Below the pieces are notes generated by a model. That model made no database searches, was not told where the DNA came from, and was given only the letters and a program-made list of their open reading frames with translations. From contig CAKVEW010000018.1 in the NCBI GenBank assembly GCA_934746015.1, positions 1-57,031 on the forward strand: a stretch of 57,031 bases of DNA. Direction: 5' to 3'. The stretch comes from an uncultured Clostridium sp. GTDB lineage: Bacteria > Bacillota > Clostridia > Clostridiales > Clostridiaceae. Shown piece after piece: positions 10,680-19,495 of this stretch (its first letter is position 1; each line of letters opens with the position of its first letter). The position numbers were made by a program, and so were the translations under genes.

Positions 10680-11990
10680 TTGAATACTATTGTAACAAAA
10701 TTTGGGGGTAGTTCTTTAGCTGATGCTAATCAATTTATGAAGGTAAAGGAGATTATTTTGTCCAATAATAATAGAAAAATAGTCGTACCTTCAGCACCAG
10801 GGAAAAGGAGTTCTAAAGACTTTAAAATTACTGATCTTTTATACCTTTGCCATGGTCATATAGAATCTAGTATTCCACTAGATGATGTCTTTAATCTAAT
10901 ATCTATTAGATATAAAGATATTGTGTCAAACCTTAATCTAACTTTAGATATTGATTACCATTTAAATAAGATAAAAGCTGATCTTGAAAATGGTGCATCA
11001 AGGGATTATGCTGCAAGTAGGGGCGAATACTTAAATGGTATTATTCTTGCAAATTATCTTGATTTTGAATTTATTGATGCCAAAGATGTTATCTTATTTA
11101 ATAAATATGGATGTATTGATACTAATGCTACATATGATGCTTTACAGAAAGTCTTTAATCACAATTCCAATATTATAATTCCAGGTTTCTATGGAAGTGA
11201 TCCAAATGGTAATATTATTACCTTTTCTAGAGGTGGATCTGATATAACTGGTGCTTTAGTTGCAGCTAGTATTAAAGCAGAATTATATGAAAACTGGACA
11301 GATGTTTCTGGCTTTCTAATGGCTGATCCTAGAATAGTAAAAAATCCTATGCAAATTAGGAAGATTACTTATAGAGAGTTAAGAGAGCTTTCTTATATGG
11401 GTGCTTCTGTTTTACATGAAGAGTCTGTTTTTCCTGTTAGAGATGCAGGAATACCAATTAATATAAAAAACACCAATAATCCAAGTGATCCAGGTACACT
11501 AATTGTTAAAGACATGGATCCTGATTATGATAATCCAGTAAAAGGTATTGCTGGTAAAAAGGATTTTACAGTTATTTCTATAGAAAAAGCAATGATGAAC
11601 TCTGAGCTTGGATTCTGTAGAAAGGTATTATCTGTATTAGAACAAAATAGTATATCCTTTGAAAATATGCCTTCTGGCATTGACACAGTTTGTGTTGTAA
11701 TATCTGATTCACAATTGAAAAATAAAACAGATATTTTAGTTGATGAGATAAAAAGGACATGCACTCCAGATTCTATTGTAGTTCATCCTAATATGGCTCT
11801 AATAGCTACAGTTGGAAATGGAATGTCTTCAAATAAAGGTGTAGCTGCTAAATTATTTACCTCTTTAAGCGAATCAAATGTAAATATTAGAATGATTGAC
11901 CAAGGATCTAGTGAAATAAATATACTAATTGGAATTGAAAATGATGACTTTGAAAAAGGAATAAATGCAATTTATAATGCATTTATTTAA
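10680..11990 (+). CDS. Aspartate kinase
   Basis: A 436-aa enzyme that phosphorylates aspartate, the first step to lysine, threonine, methionine and diaminopimelate. The N-terminal kinase motif KFGGSS is at residues 7-12, the GRSGSD-like segment reads SRGGSDITGA, and two ACT domains occupy the last 130 residues (allosteric feedback sites). The start is TTG at 10680, fixed by the AAGGGGG ribosome site at 10666-10672; no ATG lies close by in frame. It stands alone, followed by a terminator within a repeat. Its exact feedback amino acid cannot be told from sequence. Confidence 0.93.
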   Translation: MNTIVTKFGGSSLADANQFMKVKEIILSNNNRKIVVPSAPGKRSSKDFKITDLLYLCHGHIESSIPLDDVFNLISIRYKDIVSNLNLTLDIDYHLNKIKADLENGASRDYAASRGEYLNGIILANYLDFEFIDAKDVILFNKYGCIDTNATYDALQKVFNHNSNIIIPGFYGSDPNGNIITFSRGGSDITGALVAASIKAELYENWTDVSGFLMADPRIVKNPMQIRKITYRELRELSYMGASVLHEESVFPVRDAGIPINIKNTNNPSDPGTLIVKDMDPDYDNPVKGIAGKKDFTVISIEKAMMNSELGFCRKVLSVLEQNSISFENMPSGIDTVCVVISDSQLKNKTDILVDEIKRTCTPDSIVVHPNMALIATVGNGMSSNKGVAAKLFTSLSESNVNIRMIDQGSSEINILIGIENDDFEKGINAIYNAFI

Positions 11991-12077
11991 AGCTACAGCA
12001 CATTGTAAAATGAAGAATTATTAATTCGAGGCTGACTCTAAGCAGCCTCTTCTTTTATTTTACATTGCCGTAGCGCC
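11991..12077. repeat. Imperfect 87-bp palindromic repeat carrying a terminator (GAGCTGC-type family, copy 1)
   Basis: The core hairpin GAGGCTG (12028-12034) / CAGCCTC (12043-12049) is followed by a T-rich tract and ends the aspartokinase transcript. The flanks are also imperfect inverted copies: GCTACAGCACATTGTAAAAT on the left matches the complement of ATTTTACATTGCCGTAGC on the right. The arm TGCACAATGTAAAAT recurs beside the hairpin at 30113-30165, so this looks like a dispersed palindromic element used as a terminator between two convergent genes. Confidence 0.65.
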
Positions 12078-12078
12078 A

Positions 12079-12555
12079 TTAATTTTCTCTAGTTAATTTT
12101 ATTATTATATCTTTATAGTCAGGATATAGTTGTAAAAGGTAATCTCTTTTAAATAATTCAAATTCATCATACTCAAAAGCTGGTGAAACCATACAGCCAA
12201 CTAAGGCATAACCATCATTGTTCATTGCTGATCCAAAGATACAACCCTTTTCAACTAGAACTTGAGGAGTTTCTCCATTTTCTATATTTTTCCCTAATTG
12301 CTTAGTTATAAGCTCTCCTTCAGGAGTTATCATATAAATTGTTAAAGCTTCTCCATCATGATAATACCATAATTCATCTGACTTTAATCTATGGAAATTA
12401 GAAACTTCACCTGTTCTTAAAAGAAAGTATATACTACTCCATAATTTCTTATTCTTATTCACTTCTTCTTTTGATATGTAGGATTCTTTAAAATATCCTC
12501 CCTCAATATGTGATTCCATATTAAGATTATTTATATAATATTCTGCATTTTTCAT
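12079..12555 (-). CDS. DUF985 / cupin_5 family protein
   Basis: A 158-aa single-domain protein of the DUF985 cupin family. Recognisable segments are the N-terminal HIEGGYFKESY, SSIYFLLRTGEVSNFHRLKSDE, and WYYHDGEALTIYMI with histidines of a cupin metal site, ending in ELFKRDYLLQLYP. Biochemical function is not established for the family; a small-molecule or sugar-binding role is possible. The start ATG follows GGAGAG. It converges on aspartokinase across the palindromic repeat and has no clear operon partner. Confidence 0.85.
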   Translation of the reverse strand: MKNAEYYINNLNMESHIEGGYFKESYISKEEVNKNKKLWSSIYFLLRTGEVSNFHRLKSDELWYYHDGEALTIYMITPEGELITKQLGKNIENGETPQVLVEKGCIFGSAMNNDGYALVGCMVSPAFEYDEFELFKRDYLLQLYPDYKDIIIKLTREN

Positions 12556-12674
12556 TTTTTCTCTCCATGTAATTTATTTATTCTTTATATAATTATTCTA
12601 AAAATTCTATTAAATATGAAAATTTAAGATACTTATATTATATAATTTTAACTAATAAATACAATATAATAAAG

Positions 12675-13475
12675 TTATTTAAATAAAATACTATTGGACT
12701 TCATAAAGTCTTTGGGTGAAAAATTAGTGTATTTTTTGAATACAGTACTAAAATTCTTGTAATCTCCAAATCCAACTATATCTGCAATCTCATAAACTCT
12801 ATATTTATCTTTTTCTTTCATCATTAATTCAACAGCTTTTTGTACTCTATATTTATTTAAGATATCTAAAAAAGTATAAGATGTTTCTTTTTTAAATTTC
12901 CTACTTAAATAGCTTGGACTAACACCAAGTTCATCTGCTAAGCCTTCAATACTAAGCTTTTCACTATACTCTTCTTTAATCTTATTAATTGCATATTTAA
13001 CATAACTATTTACCTCATTTGAATCAATGTATATTTTCAAATTAGTTAATTCTATTTTTTCTTTTATTTCAGTATGACATTTAATATCTTCATATAATTT
13101 TCTATCATCTATTTTTTCCTTAATATTTGATACTACTTCAAACAATTCTTCTTCATTTATAGGCTTTAATATATAATCACCTACACCTACAGAAATTGCC
13201 TTCTTTGCATAGTCAAAATCACTATAGCTTGTTAGTATTATACTTTCAAAGTTTCCAGTGCTTTTTGCTTTTTTAAGCATATCTAAACCATTTAAAAAAG
13301 GCATTTTAATATCTGTAATCACTAAATCAGGTTCCAATTCTCTTATAATTTTTACTCCTGCTTCACCATCTTCTGCTTCTCCAACTACAATAAATCCCAT
13401 TCTTAGCCAGTCAATAGTATTTACTAAGCCTTTTCTTATTATCTCTTCATCTTCAACTATAATTAACTTGTACAC
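12675..13475 (-). CDS. AraC-type response regulator (YesN-like)
   Basis: A 266-aa regulator with an N-terminal receiver domain (phospho-acceptor Asp55 in LVITDIKMP) and a C-terminal AraC/XylS DNA-binding domain with two helix-turn-helix units (about 165-260). It is shorter than many YesN proteins because the middle linker is reduced. The start is GTG at 13475, fixed by a GGAGG site seven bases upstream that lies inside the end of the kinase gene; the two genes overlap by 13 bases. It presumably activates the neighbouring importer operon, like HptR in staphylococci, which is inference from the gene order. Confidence 0.92.
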   Translation of the reverse strand: MYKLIIVEDEEIIRKGLVNTIDWLRMGFIVVGEAEDGEAGVKIIRELEPDLVITDIKMPFLNGLDMLKKAKSTGNFESIILTSYSDFDYAKKAISVGVGDYILKPINEEELFEVVSNIKEKIDDRKLYEDIKCHTEIKEKIELTNLKIYIDSNEVNSYVKYAINKIKEEYSEKLSIEGLADELGVSPSYLSRKFKKETSYTFLDILNKYRVQKAVELMMKEKDKYRVYEIADIVGFGDYKNFSTVFKKYTNFSPKDFMKSNSILFK

Positions 13476-15181
13476 TTCTGAGCCTCCTTCCTTATATAGG
13501 GTAAAACTATAGTAACACTTGTTCCCTCCCCTTCAATGCTATCTATTTCAACTCCATATTCATCCCCATATATGAGTTGAATTCTTTTCTTAATGTTATA
13601 TAATCCAATTGTATCCGTATCATTTTGATTTTTATTTAATAATTTTTTTAAATAATACATCCTTTCTTTTTCAATTCCACAACCATCATCCTTAATAACT
13701 ATATTTATCTTCTCATCTTTAATTCTTGAGGTTATTTCTATATTAATTGTAGATTTATTTTCGAACCCATATTTTATTGAATTTTCAATAACTGGTTGTA
13801 ATAATAGCTTAGGTATTGTTGCTTCTAATACTTCATCATCAATATTTATTTTAAATTGCAGTTTCTCTCCAAACCTATATTTTAATATCTTTAAATAACT
13901 ATTTATGTATCCAATGTCATCCTTTAACTTAACTGAATGTATTTCATTATTAATTCCATATCTTAAAAGTGAAGATAAGTTTACAATAATATCTCCTGCC
14001 TTTTCTTTATCTAGCTTTATCATAATTCTAATTGTTTCTAAAGTGTTGAATAAAAAATGAGGATTAAACTGTGCCTCTAAGGCCTTTATTTCACTCTGCA
14101 TTCTAAGAGCTACTTCTTCCTTATTACTTTCAATTAAATTTTTAATATCTATTAGCATATTATTATAAGCTTTTGCAATTATTCCAAATTCATCTTCTGA
14201 ATGTATTTCTAGCTTTGTATCCAAATTCCCCTCTTGAATACTTTCAATAGCTTTAACGATTTCATTAATAGTAACAGTCTTACTATATGCTACCTTTTTA
14301 GATATAAATAGCATTAAATAAAAAATAACTAAAAAAAGAACAAATAAAAAAATTCCTCCAATTAAAAATGCTCTATTAAATACATCAAGATTCGTTATAG
14401 AATAAACCATAAGACTAGTATCTTTTAATGATGTTTTCTTTATATAATATGGATTACCATCTATATTTGAATAACCATCTTTTTGTCTAAAATCATTCTT
14501 TAACCTATATAATTGATCGCTATATTTGTTATTTGTTGCAGCTATAATATTATGTCTGTCTGTAATTATAATATCACTTGCAGTATGTCCTGTGATTAAA
14601 TTAAAAATATCTTCTTCAGAAAAATCAAAAATTATATATCCTATAATTTCGTTATTATAGCAAATAGATTTACCTAATGTTAGTATTCCATAGGCATACT
14701 TACCTTGATCTACTTTATTAATCATAGTAATCACTTCTTGATTTTTTATCTTCATTCTACTGAATATACCCCACATAAAAGGATTATCTTCACTAACATA
14801 CTCAGGCTTAACACTTTTATTAGAAATAATCATATTTCCTTCTTTATCAAAAACATAAAAATTACTTTTTACAGTTCTTTTATTTACAAACTTATATAAA
14901 ACCTCATATATACTTTGTGGTTTTACTCCATCTTCAATAATAGAAATTAATCCTTCATCAACTGATATATTATTAATTAGAGAACTATATTCATTTAAAT
15001 TTTCTTCCATTAATTCTGAAATTTTTTCGTTACTGTTATTATTTTCTTTTACTATTAACTTATTTCCCCAGAAAAATAGAACTATATATGCAACTAAAGA
15101 AACTAATATAATAGGGACAATTGCATACCAAATTATTGTGCCTCTAATTACATCACTATACTTTTTAATTTTTTTATCCAT
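13463..15181 (-). CDS. YesM-type sensor histidine kinase
   Basis: A membrane sensor kinase of 572 aa. Two transmembrane helices (about 15-40 and 275-300) flank an extracellular Cache-like sensor domain. A HAMP domain (about 300-355), the His_kinase domain with His375 in FNPHFLFNT, and an ATPase domain (DDGCGIE, GLYNIKKR, GEGTSV) follow. The frame extends to an ATG at 15199, but the GGGGAGG ribosome site lies between that and the ATG at 15181, so I take the latter. The terminator of the importer operon ends only 17 bases before the start, so the kinase is probably reached by read-through or an overlapping promoter. Confidence 0.93.
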   Translation of the reverse strand: MDKKIKKYSDVIRGTIIWYAIVPIILVSLVAYIVLFFWGNKLIVKENNNSNEKISELMEENLNEYSSLINNISVDEGLISIIEDGVKPQSIYEVLYKFVNKRTVKSNFYVFDKEGNMIISNKSVKPEYVSEDNPFMWGIFSRMKIKNQEVITMINKVDQGKYAYGILTLGKSICYNNEIIGYIIFDFSEEDIFNLITGHTASDIIITDRHNIIAATNNKYSDQLYRLKNDFRQKDGYSNIDGNPYYIKKTSLKDTSLMVYSITNLDVFNRAFLIGGIFLFVLFLVIFYLMLFISKKVAYSKTVTINEIVKAIESIQEGNLDTKLEIHSEDEFGIIAKAYNNMLIDIKNLIESNKEEVALRMQSEIKALEAQFNPHFLFNTLETIRIMIKLDKEKAGDIIVNLSSLLRYGINNEIHSVKLKDDIGYINSYLKILKYRFGEKLQFKINIDDEVLEATIPKLLLQPVIENSIKYGFENKSTINIEITSRIKDEKINIVIKDDGCGIEKERMYYLKKLLNKNQNDTDTIGLYNIKKRIQLIYGDEYGVEIDSIEGEGTSVTIVLPYIRKEAQKCTS

Positions 15182-15197
15182 AATCCTCCCCTTTATC

Positions 15198-15222
15198 AAA
15201 AAAAGGCCAGCAAAGCTGGTCC
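15198..15222 (-). terminator. Intrinsic terminator between importer and kinase genes
   Basis: GGACCAGC-TTT-GCTGGCC on the minus strand (15205-15222) followed by seven T (15198-15204). The T run nearly touches the ribosome site of the sensor kinase, so termination efficiency sets how much kinase mRNA is made from the importer promoter. Confidence 0.9.
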
Positions 15223-15238
15223 TTATAAGTCTTATTAT

Positions 15239-16906
15239 TTAAAGATTAATTTCTTTACTTCCAGAAACCTTAAAGAATATTAATAATGAAATTACTGTAG
15301 TAATTGTTAATATTGTAGATAAGGCTGCAGCTGTTCCATAACTTGCTCTGATAACTTCAGTATATATGGATACTGATAAGGTTTTCGTACCACCTGTGTA
15401 TAATATAACAGATGAACTTAATTCATTTATTGTTGTTATCCAGCTAAGTATAGCTCCTGCAAATACACCTGGTAGCATCATAACAGCAGTAACTTTAAAG
15501 AAAGTCTTAACTGGAGAATATCCTAAACTAATAGATGCTTCCTCCATACTTGGACTAATTTGATAAAGAATTGCTGCACTTGACCTTAAAGTATATGGTA
15601 ACCTTCTTACTACATATGCTATTATAATTATAACAAAAGTACCACTTAAAGCCAAAGGTTTTTTATTAAATGCAAGTAATAAAGTTATACCAAGTACTGA
15701 ACCTGGAATTATATATGGGAACATAGTTATTGTATCAATAACAGATGTAAGAGCATTCTTTCTTCTTGTTGATATATATGCTATGAACATTCCTAAAATA
15801 ACTATAATTACTATAGCAATTAAGCCGTAAGTATAAGTATTAGTTATTGCAGAACCAAGCTTATTAAATACTGTCTTATAACTCTTTAATGAAAACTCAT
15901 TAACAAATCTTGAACCCCTTGTATTTAAGAATGAAGTATATATTACTGTTAACTGTGGAATTATAGCTAAAAATACTACAAAGTAAACAAATAAATGAGC
16001 AAATATATTTTTAGCACCTTTTAAGTCTTTTGAAACCATAGGTCTTAATGAGCTCATAGTAAATGACTTTTTATTTACTACATATTTTTGTGCTAAAAAT
16101 ACTATTGAAGTAATAAATACCATTATAGTAGCTAATGCTGCTGCAAAATTAGCTTGTCCTCCAACTTCACTAATAAACTCTGAATAAATTAGTACAGGCA
16201 TTACATTATAACCTTCTCCTATTAACATAGGAGTACCAAAATCTGCTAAAGCATTCATAAATACTAATAATGATCCTGCTAGAAGTGTTGGTAAAATTAA
16301 TGGAAGTATTACTGTAGCTATCTTTTTAATCGGTTTACATCCTAAGCTTTCTGCTGCCTCTAGTAATGAAACATCTATTTTCTTTAAAGCTCCAGAAACA
16401 TATAGGTATATAAATGGATATAGCTTAAGTGTGAAAACTAGAAGAATTCCAGCAAATCCATAAATAGGAGGAAGAGTAATTCCTAAATTATTTTGAACAA
16501 ATTTTGTAATTACACCACTTCTACCACAAAGTAATACCCATGAGTAAGCTCCTATAAATGGTGGTGATAGCATAGAAATAATTACTAAAACTTCAATTAA
16601 CTTTTTCCCCTTAATATTAAATGCAGTATTTATATATGCTAAAGGTGCACCTATTAATATAGCTAATAAAGTTACACAAATAGTAACTATAAAGGAATTG
16701 CTTAATGCACTATAGTAATATTTCTTTTCAAAAAACCTAATAAAGTTAGCAAAGGTAAATTCACCTGTTGTTGCATCTTTAAATCCACTAATAAATAATG
16801 AGAATAAAGGATATATGAAGAATACTAAAAATATAAGTGCTATTACTATAGTTACTATAGTCCAAAAATCAAATGTTAATTTAAATTTACGCTTTTCTTT
16901 CATCAT
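15239..16906 (-). CDS. ABC importer permease, fused double-permease type
   Basis: A 555-aa inner-membrane protein with two tandem BPD_transp_1 permease domains, roughly residues 60-270 and 340-550, each with about six helices. EAA-loop motifs appear in each half (LLEAAESLGCKPIKKIATVILP and MEEASISLGYSPVKTFFKV regions). This is the FbpB/AfuB arrangement used for ferric iron, 2-aminoethylphosphonate or sugar phosphates. It overlaps the ATPase stop by one base (TAATG), so it is translationally coupled, and ends at the strong terminator at 15198-15222. Confidence 0.93.
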   Translation of the reverse strand: MMKEKRKFKLTFDFWTIVTIVIALIFLVFFIYPLFSLFISGFKDATTGEFTFANFIRFFEKKYYYSALSNSFIVTICVTLLAILIGAPLAYINTAFNIKGKKLIEVLVIISMLSPPFIGAYSWVLLCGRSGVITKFVQNNLGITLPPIYGFAGILLVFTLKLYPFIYLYVSGALKKIDVSLLEAAESLGCKPIKKIATVILPLILPTLLAGSLLVFMNALADFGTPMLIGEGYNVMPVLIYSEFISEVGGQANFAAALATIMVFITSIVFLAQKYVVNKKSFTMSSLRPMVSKDLKGAKNIFAHLFVYFVVFLAIIPQLTVIYTSFLNTRGSRFVNEFSLKSYKTVFNKLGSAITNTYTYGLIAIVIIVILGMFIAYISTRRKNALTSVIDTITMFPYIIPGSVLGITLLLAFNKKPLALSGTFVIIIIAYVVRRLPYTLRSSAAILYQISPSMEEASISLGYSPVKTFFKVTAVMMLPGVFAGAILSWITTINELSSSVILYTGGTKTLSVSIYTEVIRASYGTAAALSTILTITTVISLLIFFKVSGSKEINL

Positions 16907-18018
16907 TAGTTTTCACTTCCTTTTATTAAGTTTTCCTCTCCATCTTCAGTGAAAACGTTAATTTTCTTAGGATTAACTTCTAAAAACAGACTATCTCCTT
17001 CATTATAAATACGTTCAGCTGTTCCAATATCTTGTGATAATTCTATAGCAGCTTGTCCTTCTAATAATTCACTATTATCAAATATAATTTCGTAGTTAGT
17101 ATATCTTCCAAGGAAGGTTGCAGTTTTTACTTTTGTTAATAACCCTTTATCAGATATTATAAATTCTTCAGGTCTAACTGCTATAACAACTTTTTGTCCA
17201 TTATTTATACCACTCTTTAAATTGTCCATTTTTACAGTATAGCCTTTTTCAAACTTAACAAAGGTTCCATTATCCTTTATTTCTACAGTTCCCTTATACA
17301 AGTTAGAGTGTCCTATGAAGGTAGATACAAAAACATTTTTAGGTCTTGTATATATTTCTTTTGGAGTTCCAACATGTTGAACCACCCCATCCTTCATAAC
17401 AGCAATTCTATCTGAAATTGCTAAAGCTTCTTCTTGGTCGTGAGTAACATAAACAGTTGTTATTCCAACCTCTTTTTGGACATCTCTTATTGCACTTCTC
17501 ATCTCAATTCTTAATTTAGCATCTAAGTTTGAAAGAGGCTCATCCATAAGTAATACACTTGGATGAATTACAATTGCTCTTGCTAAAGCAACTCTTTGTT
17601 GTTGTCCTCCAGATAATCTTTCTGGTAATCTATCCTTAAATTGTTCTATTTGAACTACTTTTAATATATCTGATACCTTCTCTTCCATTTCACTTTTTGA
17701 AGGCTTTCTTAATTTTAATCCATATTCTACATTTTGTTTTACAGTTAAATGAGGGAATATAGCATAATTTTGGAAAACCATACCTATATTTCTCTTATGA
17801 GCTGGAATATCATTTATAACTTTATCTTCAAAACTAATTTCTCCACCTTCAATACTGTTAAATCCTGCTATCATTCTTAAAAATGTTGTTTTACCGCATC
17901 CAGAAGGTCCAAGTAAAGTGAAGAATTCTCCATTTTCTATATCTAAATTTAAATCAGGAATTACAACATTATCACCATATTTTTTAATTACATTTTTTGC
18001 TTTAATTGAAACGCTCAT
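16906..18018 (-). CDS. ABC importer ATPase
   Basis: A 370-aa cytoplasmic ATPase powering the importer. Walker A is GPSGCGKTT (about 37-45), the signature LSGGQQQRVALARAI, Walker B VLLMDEPLSNLD, the H-loop TVYVTHDQEEA, and a TOBE_2 regulatory domain fills the last 120 residues, typical of the PotA/FbpC/MalK group. Second gene of the importer operon, 67 bases after the binding protein gene. Confidence 0.94.
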   Translation of the reverse strand: MSVSIKAKNVIKKYGDNVVIPDLNLDIENGEFFTLLGPSGCGKTTFLRMIAGFNSIEGGEISFEDKVINDIPAHKRNIGMVFQNYAIFPHLTVKQNVEYGLKLRKPSKSEMEEKVSDILKVVQIEQFKDRLPERLSGGQQQRVALARAIVIHPSVLLMDEPLSNLDAKLRIEMRSAIRDVQKEVGITTVYVTHDQEEALAISDRIAVMKDGVVQHVGTPKEIYTRPKNVFVSTFIGHSNLYKGTVEIKDNGTFVKFEKGYTVKMDNLKSGINNGQKVVIAVRPEEFIISDKGLLTKVKTATFLGRYTNYEIIFDNSELLEGQAAIELSQDIGTAERIYNEGDSLFLEVNPKKINVFTEDGEENLIKGSEN

Positions 18019-18085
18019 TTTTACTTCCTCCTTGTTTATAAAATTAGTCTACAACATTTAGAAGTAGACTAATTCCATATCTCTA

Positions 18086-19117
18086 CTATTTACTAGTGAA
18101 AATTTCCTTGAATTTGTCTATCCAAGCTTGTTTATTATTTGCCACTACATCTGCATCATCTTCTATTATATTAATATCTTCCATAGCCTTTAATCCTTCT
18201 GCTGGTTCTACATCTTTTCTTACTGATCTTCTGCTTAATTCAGATGCAACCAATGTTTGAGCTTCTTTGCTAGTTACGAAATCTATAAATTTCTTAGCAT
18301 TTTCCATATTTGGTGCCCCTTTAATTATTGCAACTCCATCTGGTTTAGAAATAACGCCTTCCTTCATGTAAACAATTTTTACAGGAGCTCCATCTTTAAC
18401 ATATTTTGCTCCACCTTCTTCAAAAGTTAAACCAACAGTATATTCACCATCAGCTACTCCCTTATAAACAGCAGATGAACCTGATAATAATTTACCATCT
18501 AAATTCTCAGCTAATTTATCAGTATAATCCCATCCTTTTTCTGGATCTCCATTACCCATTGCATAAATCATATTTACTAAATGCTCAAATGATGATGATG
18601 ATTTTGCAGGATCAGCATGTGCTATCTTACCCTTTAATTCTGGATTTAATAAATCTTCATAACCTTCTACCTTAATATCTCCAATTAAGTTAGTATTAAT
18701 CATAAGAACACTTGGAATATCAGAAAATCTTGTTATTGTGCCTTCAACATTCTTATTTTGATCTAGCATATATTCTTCATTAACTGATCTATATTCTTCA
18801 AATAAGTCTGTCTTTGGTTGTAATGTTCCTAGGGATCCTCCCCACATTACATCTCCTAATGGATTGTCCTTTTCTGATTCAACACGTTTTAATAATTCTC
18901 CAGTACCGGCTGCAACCACATCTACTTGTATACCAGTTTCATCTTCAAACTCTGCTACTATTGGATCTATAAATTCTAATGGATGAGGACAATATACAAC
19001 TAAATTTTTAGAACCCGTATCTTCTCCTTTTGAACCTGTCGTTTCAGTCTTTTGGCCACATGAGACCATACCAACCATCATTGAAGCACAAATTAATGTA
19101 GCTAAAACTTTTTTCAT
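18086..19117 (-). CDS. AfuA/FbpA-type solute-binding lipoprotein
   Basis: A 343-aa binding protein with a lipoprotein signal peptide (lipobox VSC, Cys20), followed by a flexible Thr/Gly-rich linker and the periplasmic-binding-protein type 2 fold. The start of the fold reads LVVYCPHPLEFIDPIV, and DVMWGG and the ADPAKSSSS loop look like ligand-contact segments. The family binds ferric iron, phosphonates or, in AfuA and HptA, hexose phosphates. The lack of the paired tyrosines of iron-binding FbpA proteins and the YesM/YesN partners favour a sugar- or organo-phosphate ligand; this is inference. Confidence 0.88.
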   Translation of the reverse strand: MKKVLATLICASMMVGMVSCGQKTETTGSKGEDTGSKNLVVYCPHPLEFIDPIVAEFEDETGIQVDVVAAGTGELLKRVESEKDNPLGDVMWGGSLGTLQPKTDLFEEYRSVNEEYMLDQNKNVEGTITRFSDIPSVLMINTNLIGDIKVEGYEDLLNPELKGKIAHADPAKSSSSFEHLVNMIYAMGNGDPEKGWDYTDKLAENLDGKLLSGSSAVYKGVADGEYTVGLTFEEGGAKYVKDGAPVKIVYMKEGVISKPDGVAIIKGAPNMENAKKFIDFVTSKEAQTLVASELSRRSVRKDVEPAEGLKAMEDINIIEDDADVVANNKQAWIDKFKEIFTSK

Positions 19118-19170
19118 TATAAATTCCCCCTTGTTTTTTTTATGTTCTTTAGCATCTTTATATTATCAAA

Positions 19171-19184
19171 TGTAAACGTATTAA
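19171..19184 (+). promoter_or_regulatory. Cre-like sequence upstream of the importer operon
   Basis: TGTAAACGTATTAA matches 12 of 14 positions of TGWAANCGNTNWCA. It lies 54-67 bases before the binding-protein start, a plausible place for carbon-catabolite control. The right half is weak, so this is tentative. Confidence 0.35.
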
Positions 19185-19229
19185 TAAATCCTTTAATCTG
19201 CAAAAATATCTCAATTTATGAACTAACAA

Positions 19230-19300
19230 AAAGAGATAAATACCATATTCGTTACGACCTGATAAACTCCAAGCCGTTCTCATAGGGTATTTATCTCTTT
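19230..19300 (-). ncRNA. Strand-polar nested hairpin: structured leader or terminator with large insert
   Basis: A perfect 15-bp outer stem (AAAGAGATAAATACC at 19230-19244 with its complement at 19286-19300) encloses about 40 bases. Inside is an 8-bp stem, ACGGCTTG / CAGGTCGT on the minus strand, with an eight-base loop. Two of its pairs are G-U in a minus-strand RNA but would be A-C mismatches on the plus strand, so the RNA is read leftward, toward the importer genes. The outer 3' arm runs into five T. It could be a terminator for amj (195 bases upstream) or an attenuator/riboswitch leader. It matches no riboswitch class I can recall. Confidence 0.5.
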
Positions 19301-19495
19301 CTATACTGAATGTAATAATTACTTATTTTATTCGAAATTATGAAAACTACTTTATATATTAAAGAGTCTTTTAGTTATATTTTATTCATAACCTTTGACT
19401 ATCTCCAAATAATCTCAACCTTATATAGAACTCCAAAAATTCCTCCTATAATAAAAATGCAGGTGAAAATAAACTTATTTACCCCTACATATGTT

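Larger units (their letters stand above)
19118..19495. other. Long leader/intergenic region before the importer operon
   Basis: 378 bases without a gene between amj and the importer operon (both minus strand). It contains the strand-polar nested hairpin at 19230-19300, a cre-like half-perfect site at 19171-19184, and the binding-protein ribosome site (AAGGGGGAA). The stretch 19301-19495 is AT-rich with no clear terminator directly after amj. No supported small ORF was found. Confidence 0.6.

Noticed and set aside
16945..16965. Cre-like GAAAACGTTAAT within the ATPase gene
   Set aside because: Lies in coding sequence near the C-terminus, matches only one half of the consensus and is far from any start.
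19230..19300. Purine, preQ1, ZTP or c-di-GMP riboswitch
   Set aside because: The internal-loop sequences do not contain the conserved bases of these classes as I know them; kept only as an unassigned structured RNA.
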